Assembly (NCBI RefSeq): GCF_000158915.1
Contig: NZ_GG657754.1
Location: 2,669,058 to 2,733,057, forward strand
Length of the DNA stretch: 64,000 nucleotides
Origin: Streptomyces himastatinicus ATCC 53653
GTDB lineage: Bacteria; Actinomycetota; Actinomycetes; Streptomycetales; Streptomycetaceae
Direction of reading: 5' to 3'
Shown: positions 43,009 to 50,913 of the stretch, one piece after another
Layout: each line of letters opens with the position of its first letter
Position numbering within the stretch: position 1 is the stretch's first letter
Made by a program: the position numbers and the translations under genes
The notes under the pieces: generated by a model
Database searches by the model: none
Told to the model about the DNA's origin: nothing
What the model saw: the letters and a program-made list of their open reading frames with translations, nothing else

Positions 43009-43457
43009 AGGGGTGAAGCGGGTGAGCGCTGAGGCAGCGGCCATCAACCTGGGTCACACCGTGGCGACACGCGTCGTACGGCTGTGACTCGAGCCGCGTA
43101 CGCGCGAGCGGGAGAGCTGGATGGAAATGTCCGCACCCATGCAGAGACGCGCATCGGGGCTGCGTGACCAGCGCGCGGTATGGGGCCGTAGTTCAAGTAG
43201 ATCCCGAACGCCGTGGCAGCGCGACTAGAGCCCATGCGCGGGACTCAAAAGCAGCAGTTGCATCCATGATCTTTGGCCAAAGCAAATAGATATCTTGTTC
43301 GGTTTTGTCGGCACCTCCCCATAACTGGCGTGACACCTGCTACGCTCCTCGTCACTTGTTTCGAAGGCGTGCGGTGGGGACCCGTGCGGCGAATGATTCC
43401 GCCGCCATGCTTATGCTCGCCTCCGGAAAACAAAAGATTCACACTAGGGGGAGTGGC
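43009..43457. other. Non-coding stretch leading into the low-GC defence island
   Basis: About 450 bp without a convincing gene. GC content falls from Streptomyces level to clearly lower values near 43250. A run resembling a tRNA D-arm (GGGGCCGTAGTTCAAG, 43183-43198) does not fold into a tRNA. The promoter of the nuclease/helicase pair must be in its right half. Confidence 0.6.
43271..43282. promoter_or_regulatory. 12-bp perfect palindrome upstream of the defence operon
   Basis: CTTTGGCCAAAG, followed by an A/T-rich stretch (GCAAATAGATATC) that could hold a -10 element. About 176 bp before the nuclease start. Possible operator; no regulator is known. Confidence 0.4.
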
Positions 43458-45068
43458 ATGCTTTCTAAAATCGTCATTCATAACTATCGCACGTTCCGCG
43501 AGTTCGAGCTCGACTTCGATCCCGAGATGAACATCTTGGTCGGCGATAACGATGCGGGTAAATCGACGATTTTGGAAGCGATCGAACTCGGCTTGACCGG
43601 CAAACTGCGCGGTCGACCCCTCTATCAGGACCTGTCGCCGTACCTGTTCCACCAAGATGCCGTATCTGAGTGGATTGCCGACTTGAGAGAGGGTCGCGCG
43701 GTTCCACCTCCAGAAATCATCATCGACCTCTTTCTTGATTCAACACCTGAGGCCGCCACCCTCAGAGGGAACAACAATCTTCTTAAGGCCGACGAACCCG
43801 GCGTGCGTATCCGTGTAGCGCTCAACCCAGACTACGAAGCAGAGTACAAGGAGTTCATCAAGAAGCCGGACGAGGTGCGGCTAATTCCGACGGAGTACTA
43901 CAAGGTCGACTGGCTTGCTTTCGACGGGAACGGCGTCACGTTTCGAAGTATTCCGGCCAGCGCTTCGCTCATCGATGCCGCGAACATCCATCTTCAAAGC
44001 GGCGTCGACTACTACATGAAGCACATTATCGATTCGCGCCTTAAGGCAGATGAGCGCGTAAAGCTGACGCGTGCGTACCGCAGCCTCCGTGAGACCTTTG
44101 CACAGGACGAATCGATCGTGAAGATCAACGGGGATCTACGGGGTACGTCGAACGACGTGAGCGACCGCGAACTGACACTGAACATCGACGTGTCGCAGAA
44201 GTCGAGCTGGGAAAGCGGCATCGTCCCGCACCTTGATGACCTTCCCTTCCAGTTCGTCGGCAAGGGAGAGCAGAGCACACTGAAGATCCTGCTTGCTCTC
44301 AACAAGAAGGTCGATGACGCACATATCGTCCTTGTCGAGGAGCCCGAGAATCACCTGTCGTTTCCGAATCTGGGGAAGCTGGTCAAGAAGATCAGCAAGA
44401 AATGCGAGGACCAACAGGTCTTCATTACGACGCACAGCTCGTTCGTGCTGAACAAGCTTGGCCTGGACAAGCTTGTCCTCCTCTCTCCAGGTGGAGGGTT
44501 CCGCATCGATCGCCTCCCTACAAGCACGCAGGAGTACTTCAAGAAGCTGTCCGGCTACGACACGCTGCGCTTGGTACTGGCCAAACGGTCAATCCTCGTT
44601 GAGGGCCCATCGGATGAACTAGTTGTCCAGCGCGCCTATATGGACACGCATGATGGCACCCTTCCCGCAGAAAACGGCATCGACGTCATCAACGTCCGCG
44701 GACTCTCCTTTAAACGGTTTCTCGACATCGCAATGCTGCTGCCAGGGAACCGCGTTGCTGTCATCACAGACAACGACGGGAAGGAAGCCAGGGACGTGAG
44801 GCAGCGGTACGCGAACTACACCGCCTCCGCTAACATCACCGTCCATGTGGGCAAGGACGCGAACTTCAAGACGATGGAACCGCAGCTGTTCAAAGCAAAC
44901 GGTCGCGTCACGATGAATGCCGTCCTCGGTCAAAACTTCACCACAGATCAAGACCTGCTCGACCACATGAAGAAGCACAAGACCGACTGCGCGCTTGCCA
45001 TCTTCGAGAGCGACCAGCTCATCAACATGCCGGAGTACATCAAGGAAGCCGTTGATGCAGTCTCATAA
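43458..45068 (+). CDS. gajA: OLD-family ATPase/TOPRIM nuclease, Gabija GajA-like
   Basis: Anti-phage nuclease of 536 residues (ATG 43458 after GGGGGAG). N-terminal ABC-type ATPase: Walker A VGDNDAGKST (28-37), signature-like FVGKGEQSTLK (266-275), Walker B HIVLVEEPENHLS (289-301) and H-loop FITTHSSF. The C-terminal TOPRIM nuclease has ILVEGPSDELV (metal-binding Glu382) and AVITDNDGKEARD (Asp438, Asp440). A helicase gene overlapping the 3' end defines class 2 OLD, the Gabija arrangement. The codon use and GC (roughly 55%) differ strongly from the flanks, a sign of transfer. GajA is known to form a tetramer that cuts DNA when nucleotide levels fall; that is family knowledge. Confidence 0.88.
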   Translation: MLSKIVIHNYRTFREFELDFDPEMNILVGDNDAGKSTILEAIELGLTGKLRGRPLYQDLSPYLFHQDAVSEWIADLREGRAVPPPEIIIDLFLDSTPEAATLRGNNNLLKADEPGVRIRVALNPDYEAEYKEFIKKPDEVRLIPTEYYKVDWLAFDGNGVTFRSIPASASLIDAANIHLQSGVDYYMKHIIDSRLKADERVKLTRAYRSLRETFAQDESIVKINGDLRGTSNDVSDRELTLNIDVSQKSSWESGIVPHLDDLPFQFVGKGEQSTLKILLALNKKVDDAHIVLVEEPENHLSFPNLGKLVKKISKKCEDQQVFITTHSSFVLNKLGLDKLVLLSPGGGFRIDRLPTSTQEYFKKLSGYDTLRLVLAKRSILVEGPSDELVVQRAYMDTHDGTLPAENGIDVINVRGLSFKRFLDIAMLLPGNRVAVITDNDGKEARDVRQRYANYTASANITVHVGKDANFKTMEPQLFKANGRVTMNAVLGQNFTTDQDLLDHMKKHKTDCALAIFESDQLINMPEYIKEAVDAVS

Positions 45069-46089
45069 CAACCGGGCGATCATCGCGGCGGCTGGCTCGC
45101 GCAAGACCCAGCACATCATCGACCAGGCGCTCGGTGACACGACGAAGCGCGTCCTGGTGACGACCTACACCAACGAGAACCTGAGCCAGATCGTGAACCG
45201 GCTGAGCGACGGTACGGGGATTCTTCCGAGCCACGTCACGGTCATGGGGTGGTTCACGTTCCTGATGAACCAGTGCGCACGTCCGTACCAGAGCTACGTA
45301 CTCGACGAGACCGGCGTGATGGGCGGCCTCAACTTCCTGGGCCAACGTTCTCGGTTCGCACGCAAGGACAACCCCACGCGGTACTACCTCGACTCCGCCA
45401 GCGCGGTGTACCGGAACGAGGTCGCAGCCCTTGCCTGTGAAGCGAACCGGCGAAGTGGCGGCAAGGTCGTTGACCGACTTGCGGGGATGTACGACCACGT
45501 CTATGTCGACGAGATTCAGGACATGGCGGGCTACGATCTCGACCTACTCGACTTCCTAATGAAGTCGCCCATCGCCGTCACGATGGTCGGTGACCCTCGC
45601 CAGGCTACCTTTTCAACGAACACTGCGACAAAGAACAAGCAGTATAAAGGAAGTCGCATCGTCGACTGGTTCAGTGAACGCACCGAAAGTTGCGTCATCG
45701 ACAACCGCGTGGAGAGTTATCGCTGCAACCAGGCGATCTGCGACTTCGCGGATGACTTGTACCCAGAGCTTCCCCGCACGATCTCAAAGAACATCGAAGT
45801 CACGGGCCACGATGGCATTTTCCCGATCCAGAGGTCGGAAATAGGCGAGTACATTCAGAAGTACTCACCGGTCGTGCTTCGTTGGGACCGTCGGGCAGAC
45901 ACGTGCGACCTTGCAGCAATGAACGTGGGTGCCTCGAAGGGCAACACCTACGACCGGGTTCTCATCTTCCCGACGAATCCCATGATCACCTACTATCACA
46001 CCCGAGACTTCAATCAACTCAAGGAGCGGGCTAAATTCTATGTCGCGGTGACACGGGCGAAGTACAGTGTGGCCTTTGTCCTACCATAA
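45055..46089 (+). CDS. gajB: Compact UvrD-like superfamily 1 helicase, GajB-like
   Basis: Partner of the nuclease, 344 residues; the ATG lies 14 bp inside the gajA-like gene. Helicase motifs: I AAAGSRKTQ (11-19), Ia VTTYTNENLS, II VYVDEIQD (149-156), III MVGDPRQATF, IV SYRCNQAICDFADDLYP, V ASKGNTYDRVLIF and VI FYVAVTRAKYSVAF. All core motifs are intact, but there is no Q-motif region and the insert domains (1B/2B) are nearly absent; typical GajB is about 500 residues. So it is a minimal helicase, not a broken one. It should activate or sense DNA ends for the nuclease. Confidence 0.85.
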   Translation: MQSHNNRAIIAAAGSRKTQHIIDQALGDTTKRVLVTTYTNENLSQIVNRLSDGTGILPSHVTVMGWFTFLMNQCARPYQSYVLDETGVMGGLNFLGQRSRFARKDNPTRYYLDSASAVYRNEVAALACEANRRSGGKVVDRLAGMYDHVYVDEIQDMAGYDLDLLDFLMKSPIAVTMVGDPRQATFSTNTATKNKQYKGSRIVDWFSERTESCVIDNRVESYRCNQAICDFADDLYPELPRTISKNIEVTGHDGIFPIQRSEIGEYIQKYSPVVLRWDRRADTCDLAAMNVGASKGNTYDRVLIFPTNPMITYYHTRDFNQLKERAKFYVAVTRAKYSVAFVLP

Positions 46090-46351
46090 GAAACTCTGGT
46101 CCGCAAAATCATATGTAACCTGCCCCACCTGGTGATTACCGTTGGGTGCATGATGGATAACCAAAATGACGCTCTCCTCAGGGCTGAAGGTCATTCTCGG
46201 TTATCTAGCACACGGACAGGCCCGACCACCACGCCTCCAGCGGTTAGATCGGACATCACTGCGCATCCAGTCGCCACAATCACCAACCCGGCGAGCCCAT
46301 TCGGTGACAGCACCAGCTGGGCCACTCGAACTCTGCGTACCCCGCCGAAAC
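46090..46351. other. Gene-free right flank of the defence island
   Basis: About 260 bp with GC rising back to the Streptomyces level. On the minus strand 46191-46340 stays open and reads as a membrane-like peptide (NGLAGLVIVATGCAVMSDLTAG), possibly a remnant of a lost gene, but it lacks a start and homology cannot be shown. Confidence 0.45.
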
Positions 46352-47605
46352 CTAAGACTCGACGACCCGCCGGGCGCCGTACGCCGCCGCGCCCGCCGCG
46401 ATCACCGCGGCTCCCGCCGCGACGGAGGTGAGCGGCAGGGCGCACGCCAGGGCAGCGCAGCCGAGCAGGCCCACGATCGGGACGGCGCGGGCAGGGCGGC
46501 CCTCCGCGGGGGTGAGGGTCCAGGCCGAGGCGTTGGCGACGGCGTAGTAGATGAGCACGCCGAACGAGGAGAAGCCGATCGCGCCGCGGACGTCCGTGGT
46601 CGCGGCGAGGACGGCGACGACCGCGCCGACGGCGAGTTCGGCGCGGTGCGGGACGTGGAAGCGGGGGTGGACGGCGGCGAGGGCGGGCGGCAGATGGCGG
46701 TCGCGGGCCATCGCGAGGGTGGTGCGCGAGACGCCGAGGATGAGGGCGAGGAGGGAGCCGAGCGCGGCGACCGCCGCGCCGGTGCGGACGACGGGCGCGA
46801 GCCCGGGGGCGCCCGCGGCGCGGACCGCTTCGGCGAGCGGGGCGGTGGCGTGGGCGAGGCGGTCCGGGCCGAGGACGGCGAGGACCGCGAGGGCGACGGC
46901 CGCGTACGTGACGAGCGTGATGCCGAGGGCGAGCGGGATCGCGCGCGGGATGGTGCGCTCCGGGTCGCGCACCTCCTCGCCGAGGGTCGCGATGCGCGCG
47001 TACCCGGCGAAGGCGAAGAACAGCAGCCCGGCGGCCTGGAGGGTGCCGCCGAGCGTGGCGTCGGCGCCGAGGCCGAGGCGGGCGGCCCGGGCGGTGCCGC
47101 CGGTCAGGCAGGCGATGACCACGGCGGCGAGCACGGCCAGCACGAGGGCGACGATCAGCCGGGTCAGCCAAGCGGCCTTCTTTACGCCCGCGTAGTTCAC
47201 CGCGGTCAGCGCCACGACGGCCGCGACGGCGACCGCGTGCGCCTGCCCGGGCCATACGTACGAGCCCACCGTGAGGGCCATCGCCGCGCAGGAGGCGGTC
47301 TTGCCGACGACGAAGCCCCATCCGGCCAGATAGCCCCAGAACTTCCCCAGCCGCTCGCGGCCGTAGACATAGGTGCCGCCGGACTGCGGATAGCGGGCGG
47401 CCAGCCGGGCGGAGGAGGTGGCGTTGCAGTACGCGACGACGGCGGCCAGGGCCAGCCCCGGCAGCAGCCCGGACCCCGCAGCGGCGGCGGCCGGGCCGAG
47501 CGCGGCGAAGATCCCCGCGCCGATCATCGCCCCGAGCCCGATCACCACCGCGTCGAACACTCCGAGGTGCCGCTTCAGCTCCCCGGCGGCGGCTCCCGTT
47601 CCCAT
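46352..47605 (-). CDS. APC-family amino acid/polyamine permease
   Basis: Transporter of 417 residues with 12 hydrophobic segments. ATG 47605 follows GAGGAG. The helix 1 substrate motif is VIGLGAMIGAGIFAALGPAA, then ARYPQSGGTYVYGRERLGKFWGYLAGW and the loop FAGYARIATLGEEVRDPERTIPRAI, all landmarks of the APC superfamily. Closest in style to Streptomyces permeases for basic or aromatic amino acids. Single gene. Confidence 0.87.
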   Translation of the reverse strand: MGTGAAAGELKRHLGVFDAVVIGLGAMIGAGIFAALGPAAAAAGSGLLPGLALAAVVAYCNATSSARLAARYPQSGGTYVYGRERLGKFWGYLAGWGFVVGKTASCAAMALTVGSYVWPGQAHAVAVAAVVALTAVNYAGVKKAAWLTRLIVALVLAVLAAVVIACLTGGTARAARLGLGADATLGGTLQAAGLLFFAFAGYARIATLGEEVRDPERTIPRAIPLALGITLVTYAAVALAVLAVLGPDRLAHATAPLAEAVRAAGAPGLAPVVRTGAAVAALGSLLALILGVSRTTLAMARDRHLPPALAAVHPRFHVPHRAELAVGAVVAVLAATTDVRGAIGFSSFGVLIYYAVANASAWTLTPAEGRPARAVPIVGLLGCAALACALPLTSVAAGAAVIAAGAAAYGARRVVES

Positions 47606-47656
47606 TGACTCGCTCCTCGGCACGGCCGGACGTCGGGGTCCCACCCTAGGAGGGTG

Positions 47657-48508
47657 TCAGCGGCTCACGTCCATGCGCTGGGTGCCGACGACCGACAGCA
47701 GCCGCAGTGCCTCCTCGGACGAGGAGCCGGGGGTCGCGGTGTAGAACACCACCCGCTGGTCCCGGTCGGTGATGTCGAGGGCGTCGCAGTTGACGGTGAC
47801 GGGGCCGACCATCGGGTGCTGGAAGGTCTTGCACAGGGTCGGCGCGGCGCATACGTCGTGGGAGGCCCACAGCCGGGCGAACTCCTCGCTTCCGTCGAGG
47901 AGTTCGGCGATCAGCTCCGCCACCTCGGGGTCGTCGGGGTAGCGGGCGGCGGTGGCGCGCAGGGTCCGGGCCGTGGTGCGGGCGAACGCGTCCGCGTCCG
48001 ACACCCCGTACAGCCGCCGCCCGTGCCGGTGCGGGCCGAGGAAGGCGCGGCGCGCCAGGTTGCGGTCGCGCCGGGGCAGGGCGGAGAAGTCCTCCATGAG
48101 CGCGCACGCGAGGTCGTTCCAGGCGATCACCTCGTAGATCGCGGAGGTGACGATCGCGGCGGCCTGCGGAAGCCGTCGCAGCAGGTCCAGGATGCTCTGC
48201 CGCACCTCGCGCGAGGGCCCGGGCGGAGGGGCGGGCGGGGCGCCGGCGAGGTGGTGGAGGTGGGCGCGTTCGGCGTCCGACAGGCGCAGCGCCCGGGCCA
48301 GCCCGGTCAGCACCTCGCGCGACGGGCGCGGGCCGCGGGCCTGCTCCAGCCGCGTGTAGTACTCGGTCGAGATGTACGCGAGCTGCGCCGCCTCCTCGCG
48401 GCGCAGCCCCGGGGTGCGGCGGCGCGGCCCGGCGGGCAGTCCCACGTCGGCGGGGGTGATCCGCTCGCGCCTGCTGCGCAGGAAGTCGGCCAGTTCTCGT
48501 TTGTCCAC
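47657..48508 (-). CDS. HTH regulator with MmyB-like ligand-binding domain
   Basis: A 283-residue repressor-like protein. Residues 1-75 carry the HTH (LADFLRSRRERITPADVGLP, then LRREEAAQLAYISTEYYTRLEQARGPRPS), the rest is the PAS-like MmyB domain (AIVTSAIYEVIAWNDLACALMED, ARYPDDPEVAELIAELLDGSEEFARLWASHDV), known to bind fatty acids in relatives. The GTG start at 48508 is assumed; GGAGG is too close to it, so the start may be a few codons off. Divergent from the SDR gene, sharing the operator at 48539-48563. Confidence 0.87.
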   Translation of the reverse strand: MDKRELADFLRSRRERITPADVGLPAGPRRRTPGLRREEAAQLAYISTEYYTRLEQARGPRPSREVLTGLARALRLSDAERAHLHHLAGAPPAPPPGPSREVRQSILDLLRRLPQAAAIVTSAIYEVIAWNDLACALMEDFSALPRRDRNLARRAFLGPHRHGRRLYGVSDADAFARTTARTLRATAARYPDDPEVAELIAELLDGSEEFARLWASHDVCAAPTLCKTFQHPMVGPVTVNCDALDITDRDQRVVFYTATPGSSSEEALRLLSVVGTQRMDVSR

Positions 48509-48538
48509 GCCTCCAGTGTGGGCGGGGCCGCGGGGCGT

Positions 48539-48563
48539 ATCCAGGTACCGCCGGTGCCTGGAT
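48539..48563. promoter_or_regulatory. 25-bp palindromic operator between the MmyB-type regulator and SDR genes
   Basis: Left arm AT-CCAGGTACC, centre GCC, right arm GGTGCCTGG-AT: a single mismatched pair in 11. It lies 31 bp before both coding regions, where a repressor would block both promoters. Confidence 0.75.
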
Positions 48564-48594
48564 GGGCGCCGCGGTCGGACGCAGGCTCGCTGCC

Positions 48595-49380
48595 ATGGAC
48601 AACACAACGACAACCGCCGCGCCGGGCCTGCTGGCCGGCAAGGTCGCCTTCATCACCGGCGCCGGGCGCGGCATCGGCGCCGCCGCGGCACGGCTCTTCG
48701 CCCGGGAGGGCGCCCGGGTGCTGCTCGCGGCCCGGACGGAGGACCAGCTGAAGGCGGTGGCCGAGGAGATCCGGGCCGCGGGTGGCACCGCCGACCACAT
48801 GGTGTGCGATCTGGCCGACGCGGCGAGCGTACGCGCCGCCGTGGACCGCACCGTGGAGCGGTACGGCCGCCTCGACGTCGCCTTCAACAACGGCGCGACG
48901 ATCACCCCGCCCGGCCCGCTGGACCAGGTGCCGGAGGCCGACTTCGACCATCTCTACGCCGTGAACCTCAAGGGCCCGTGGCTGGCCATGGCCGCCGAGA
49001 TCGCCGCCATCCGGGCCACCGCGGGGACGGGCGCCATCGTCAACAACTCCAGCATCGGCAGTCTGCGGGGCAACCCCGAACTGCCCGCCTACGGGGCGAT
49101 GAAGCGGGCGGTCAACAGCCTCACCGAGTCGGCCGCCGTCACGTACGGCCCGGAGGGCATCCGGGTCAACGCCATCGCCCCCGGCGGCACGGTGACCGAG
49201 ATGATCCGTACCTGGGAGACCCATGCGCCCGACCTGCTGGAGCGGATCACGGCGCACACCCCGCTGCGCCGCACGGCCGACCCCGAGGAGATCGCCCAGG
49301 CCGCCGCCTGGCTGCTGAGCGACCGCGCCTCCTATGTGACGGGCACGGTCCTCAGGGTCGACGGCGGCGCGCGGGCCTGA
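48595..49380 (+). CDS. Short-chain dehydrogenase/reductase
   Basis: NAD(P)H-dependent oxidoreductase of 261 residues. Cofactor motif FITGAGRGIGAAAA, Asp of CDLADAAS, the NNGA motif (AFNNGATIT), catalytic Ser in IVNNSSIGS and Tyr-Lys in AYGAMKRA (YxxxK). The charged residue after strand 2 is Arg (LAARTED), pointing to NADPH. It is the target of the divergent MmyB-type regulator. Substrate unknown. Confidence 0.9.
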   Translation: MDNTTTTAAPGLLAGKVAFITGAGRGIGAAAARLFAREGARVLLAARTEDQLKAVAEEIRAAGGTADHMVCDLADAASVRAAVDRTVERYGRLDVAFNNGATITPPGPLDQVPEADFDHLYAVNLKGPWLAMAAEIAAIRATAGTGAIVNNSSIGSLRGNPELPAYGAMKRAVNSLTESAAVTYGPEGIRVNAIAPGGTVTEMIRTWETHAPDLLERITAHTPLRRTADPEEIAQAAAWLLSDRASYVTGTVLRVDGGARA

Positions 49381-49391
49381 CGCGGCGGGGG

Positions 49392-49784
49392 TCAGCCCTG
49401 CTGGGCGCGCCGGGCCTCGGTGATCGGGAGGCGGTCGAAAACGGTCTGCACGTATGTGATCTTGCCGTTCTCGATCGTCAGGTAGTCCGAGGCCCGCAGG
49501 TCCGATACGAACGTGGTGTCGGTGGTGTAGACGATCGCCGCGCTGGTCTCGTCACCGAGGACCTTGGTGATGGTCGCGCTGGTGAGCATCGGCAGGAAGC
49601 CCTCCAGGAACGTGCGGTATCCGGGCAGGCCCTCGATCCGGCCGGAGGGCGCGTCGCATACGACATCGTCGGCGACGAGGCCCAGTGCCGTCTCGGTGTC
49701 CCCGCTCATCCACGCGCGGCCGAAGGTCTCGGCGATCGAGCGGGCGGAGGCGGCGGAGGCGGCGGAAGCGTTGGTCGCGATCAT
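49392..49784 (-). CDS. SnoaL-like (NTF2-fold) small protein
   Basis: A 130-residue protein with an Ala/Ser-rich start (MIATNASAASAASARS) and the SnoaL-type cone fold: FGRAWMSGDTETALGLVADDVVCDAPSG, LPGYRTFLEGFLP and IENGKITYVQTVFDRLP. Members are isomerases, hydrolases or ligand-binding proteins. Divergent from the WYL regulator and probably repressed by it. Confidence 0.82.
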   Translation of the reverse strand: MIATNASAASAASARSIAETFGRAWMSGDTETALGLVADDVVCDAPSGRIEGLPGYRTFLEGFLPMLTSATITKVLGDETSAAIVYTTDTTFVSDLRASDYLTIENGKITYVQTVFDRLPITEARRAQQG

Positions 49785-49803
49785 GGCGGTATCCCTTCGT
49801 GAT

Positions 49804-49822
49804 GATCCCCGCAGTGGGGATC
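49804..49822 (-). promoter_or_regulatory. Hairpin in the SnoaL gene leader
   Basis: GATCCCC and GGGGATC, perfect 7-bp arms with a 5-base loop, 20 bp before the SnoaL start codon on the minus strand. It would fold in the mRNA leader next to the ribosome site. Confidence 0.45.
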
Positions 49823-49843
49823 CGTCACTGGATCCTCGGGCCG

Positions 49844-49868
49844 GTATATGACACGTTGTGTCTTATAC
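49844..49868. promoter_or_regulatory. 25-bp palindrome between SnoaL and WYL regulator genes
   Basis: Arms GTATA-T-GACAC and GTGTC-T-TATAC around a GTT centre; only one pair in the arms mismatches. The TATA-like ends may also be the -10 regions of the two divergent promoters. Best explained as the operator of the WYL protein. Confidence 0.75.
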
Positions 49869-49887
49869 GGCAGGGACTTTTGGGGCC

Positions 49888-50913
49888 ATGAGATCCGACC
49901 GGTTGCTCTCGATCATGCTGCTGCTCCAGACCCACGGGCAGCTTCCCGCCGCCACGCTGGCCGAGCGCCTGGAGGTGTCGGTCCGCACGGTCATGCGTGA
50001 CGTGGAGGCGCTGTCCGCGGCGGGCGTGCCCGTCTACACCGTGCGCGGTCCGCACGGCGGCATCGCCCTGCTGCCCGGCTTCCGTACGGATGTGACGGGG
50101 CTGACCGCCGACGAGGCCCGCGCCCTGTTCGTGCTGCTCTCCGACCGCGCCTACGCCGATCTGGGGCTCGGCAGTGCCATCGGCTCCGCGCTACGGAAGG
50201 TCATGGCCGCGCTGCCCGCCGCGTACCGGCCGGACGCGGACCTGGCCAGCCGCCGCATCCTGATCGACCCGGTCCGCTGGCGCGGCGGACCGTCGCGCCC
50301 GGCCGCCGACGGCCTCGGAGTGCTCCAGCGGGCCGTCTTCACCGACCGGCGCCTACGGCTGCGCTACCGGCACGGCGAGGACGGCCGTGTGCGCTCGTAC
50401 ACCGTGGACCCGTACGGGCTGGTCCACAAGGCGGGCGTCTGGTACCTCGTGGCCGATCACCGCGGCGAGCCGCGGCTCTTCCGGGCCGATCGCGCGCTGT
50501 CCTCCGGTGTCCTCGACGAGCCCGTCCAGCGGCGGGACGGGCTGGAGCTGAGCGACGTATGGGACGTGCTGCGCCGCCGCATCGACGACATCCCCGCCCC
50601 GGTGCCGGTCACGGTCGGCGTGCGGCGGGAGATCCTGGGCCGGTTCCTCCGCGTCCACCAGGCGGACCTGGCCGAGCCGCATCCCTCCGAAGCCGGGCTC
50701 CCCGAAGACGCGCTCCCCGAAGACGCGCTCCCCGAAGACGCGCTCCCCGAAGACGAACGGGTGACCGTCGAGCTGCGGTTCCGCTCCCTGGGCGCGGCCC
50801 AGGCTCTGCTCGCCTTCGGCGCCGACGCCGAAGTCCTCGCACCCGTCGAACTGCGCCGCGCCCTGGCCCGCAGGGCGGCCGAGGCGGCCACCCGCTATGC
50901 GGACGGGACCTAG
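49888..50913 (+). CDS. HTH-11/WYL-domain transcriptional regulator with internal tandem repeat
   Basis: A 341-residue regulator (YafY-like). N-terminal HTH: LSIMLLLQTHGQLPAATLAERL and VSVRTVMRDVEALSAAGVPVY. The WYL domain has the classic residues in VDPYGLVHKAGVWYLVADHRGEPRLFRADR. In the C-terminal domain four copies of the unit LPEDA (the last LPEDE) come from a 15-bp DNA repeat. ATG 49888 lies 20 bp behind the operator. The stop overlaps the convergent allantoicase stop in the shared bases CTAG. Confidence 0.9.
   Translation: MRSDRLLSIMLLLQTHGQLPAATLAERLEVSVRTVMRDVEALSAAGVPVYTVRGPHGGIALLPGFRTDVTGLTADEARALFVLLSDRAYADLGLGSAIGSALRKVMAALPAAYRPDADLASRRILIDPVRWRGGPSRPAADGLGVLQRAVFTDRRLRLRYRHGEDGRVRSYTVDPYGLVHKAGVWYLVADHRGEPRLFRADRALSSGVLDEPVQRRDGLELSDVWDVLRRRIDDIPAPVPVTVGVRREILGRFLRVHQADLAEPHPSEAGLPEDALPEDALPEDALPEDERVTVELRFRSLGAAQALLAFGADAEVLAPVELRRALARRAAEAATRYADGT
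50698..50757. repeat. 15-bp tandem repeat inside the WYL regulator
   Basis: CTCCCCGAAGACGCG repeated three times exactly (50698-50742) and a fourth time with two changes. It is in frame (Leu-Pro-Glu-Asp-Ala) and keeps the protein readable whatever the copy number. Confidence 0.9.

Noticed and set aside
43183..43250. Sequence resembling part of a tRNA near GGGGCCGTAGTTCAAG
   Set aside because: No acceptor stem, anticodon arm or T-loop (GTTCGAATC-like) can be drawn around it.
45055..46089. Helicase gene considered as a truncated pseudogene because of its length
   Set aside because: Motifs I to VI are all present in order and the frame is intact up to a normal stop, so shortness is a property of the protein.
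46191..46340. Minus-strand open stretch coding a membrane-like peptide next to the APC permease
   Set aside because: No start codon with ribosome site and no recognisable family; listed only as a possible remnant in the flank description.
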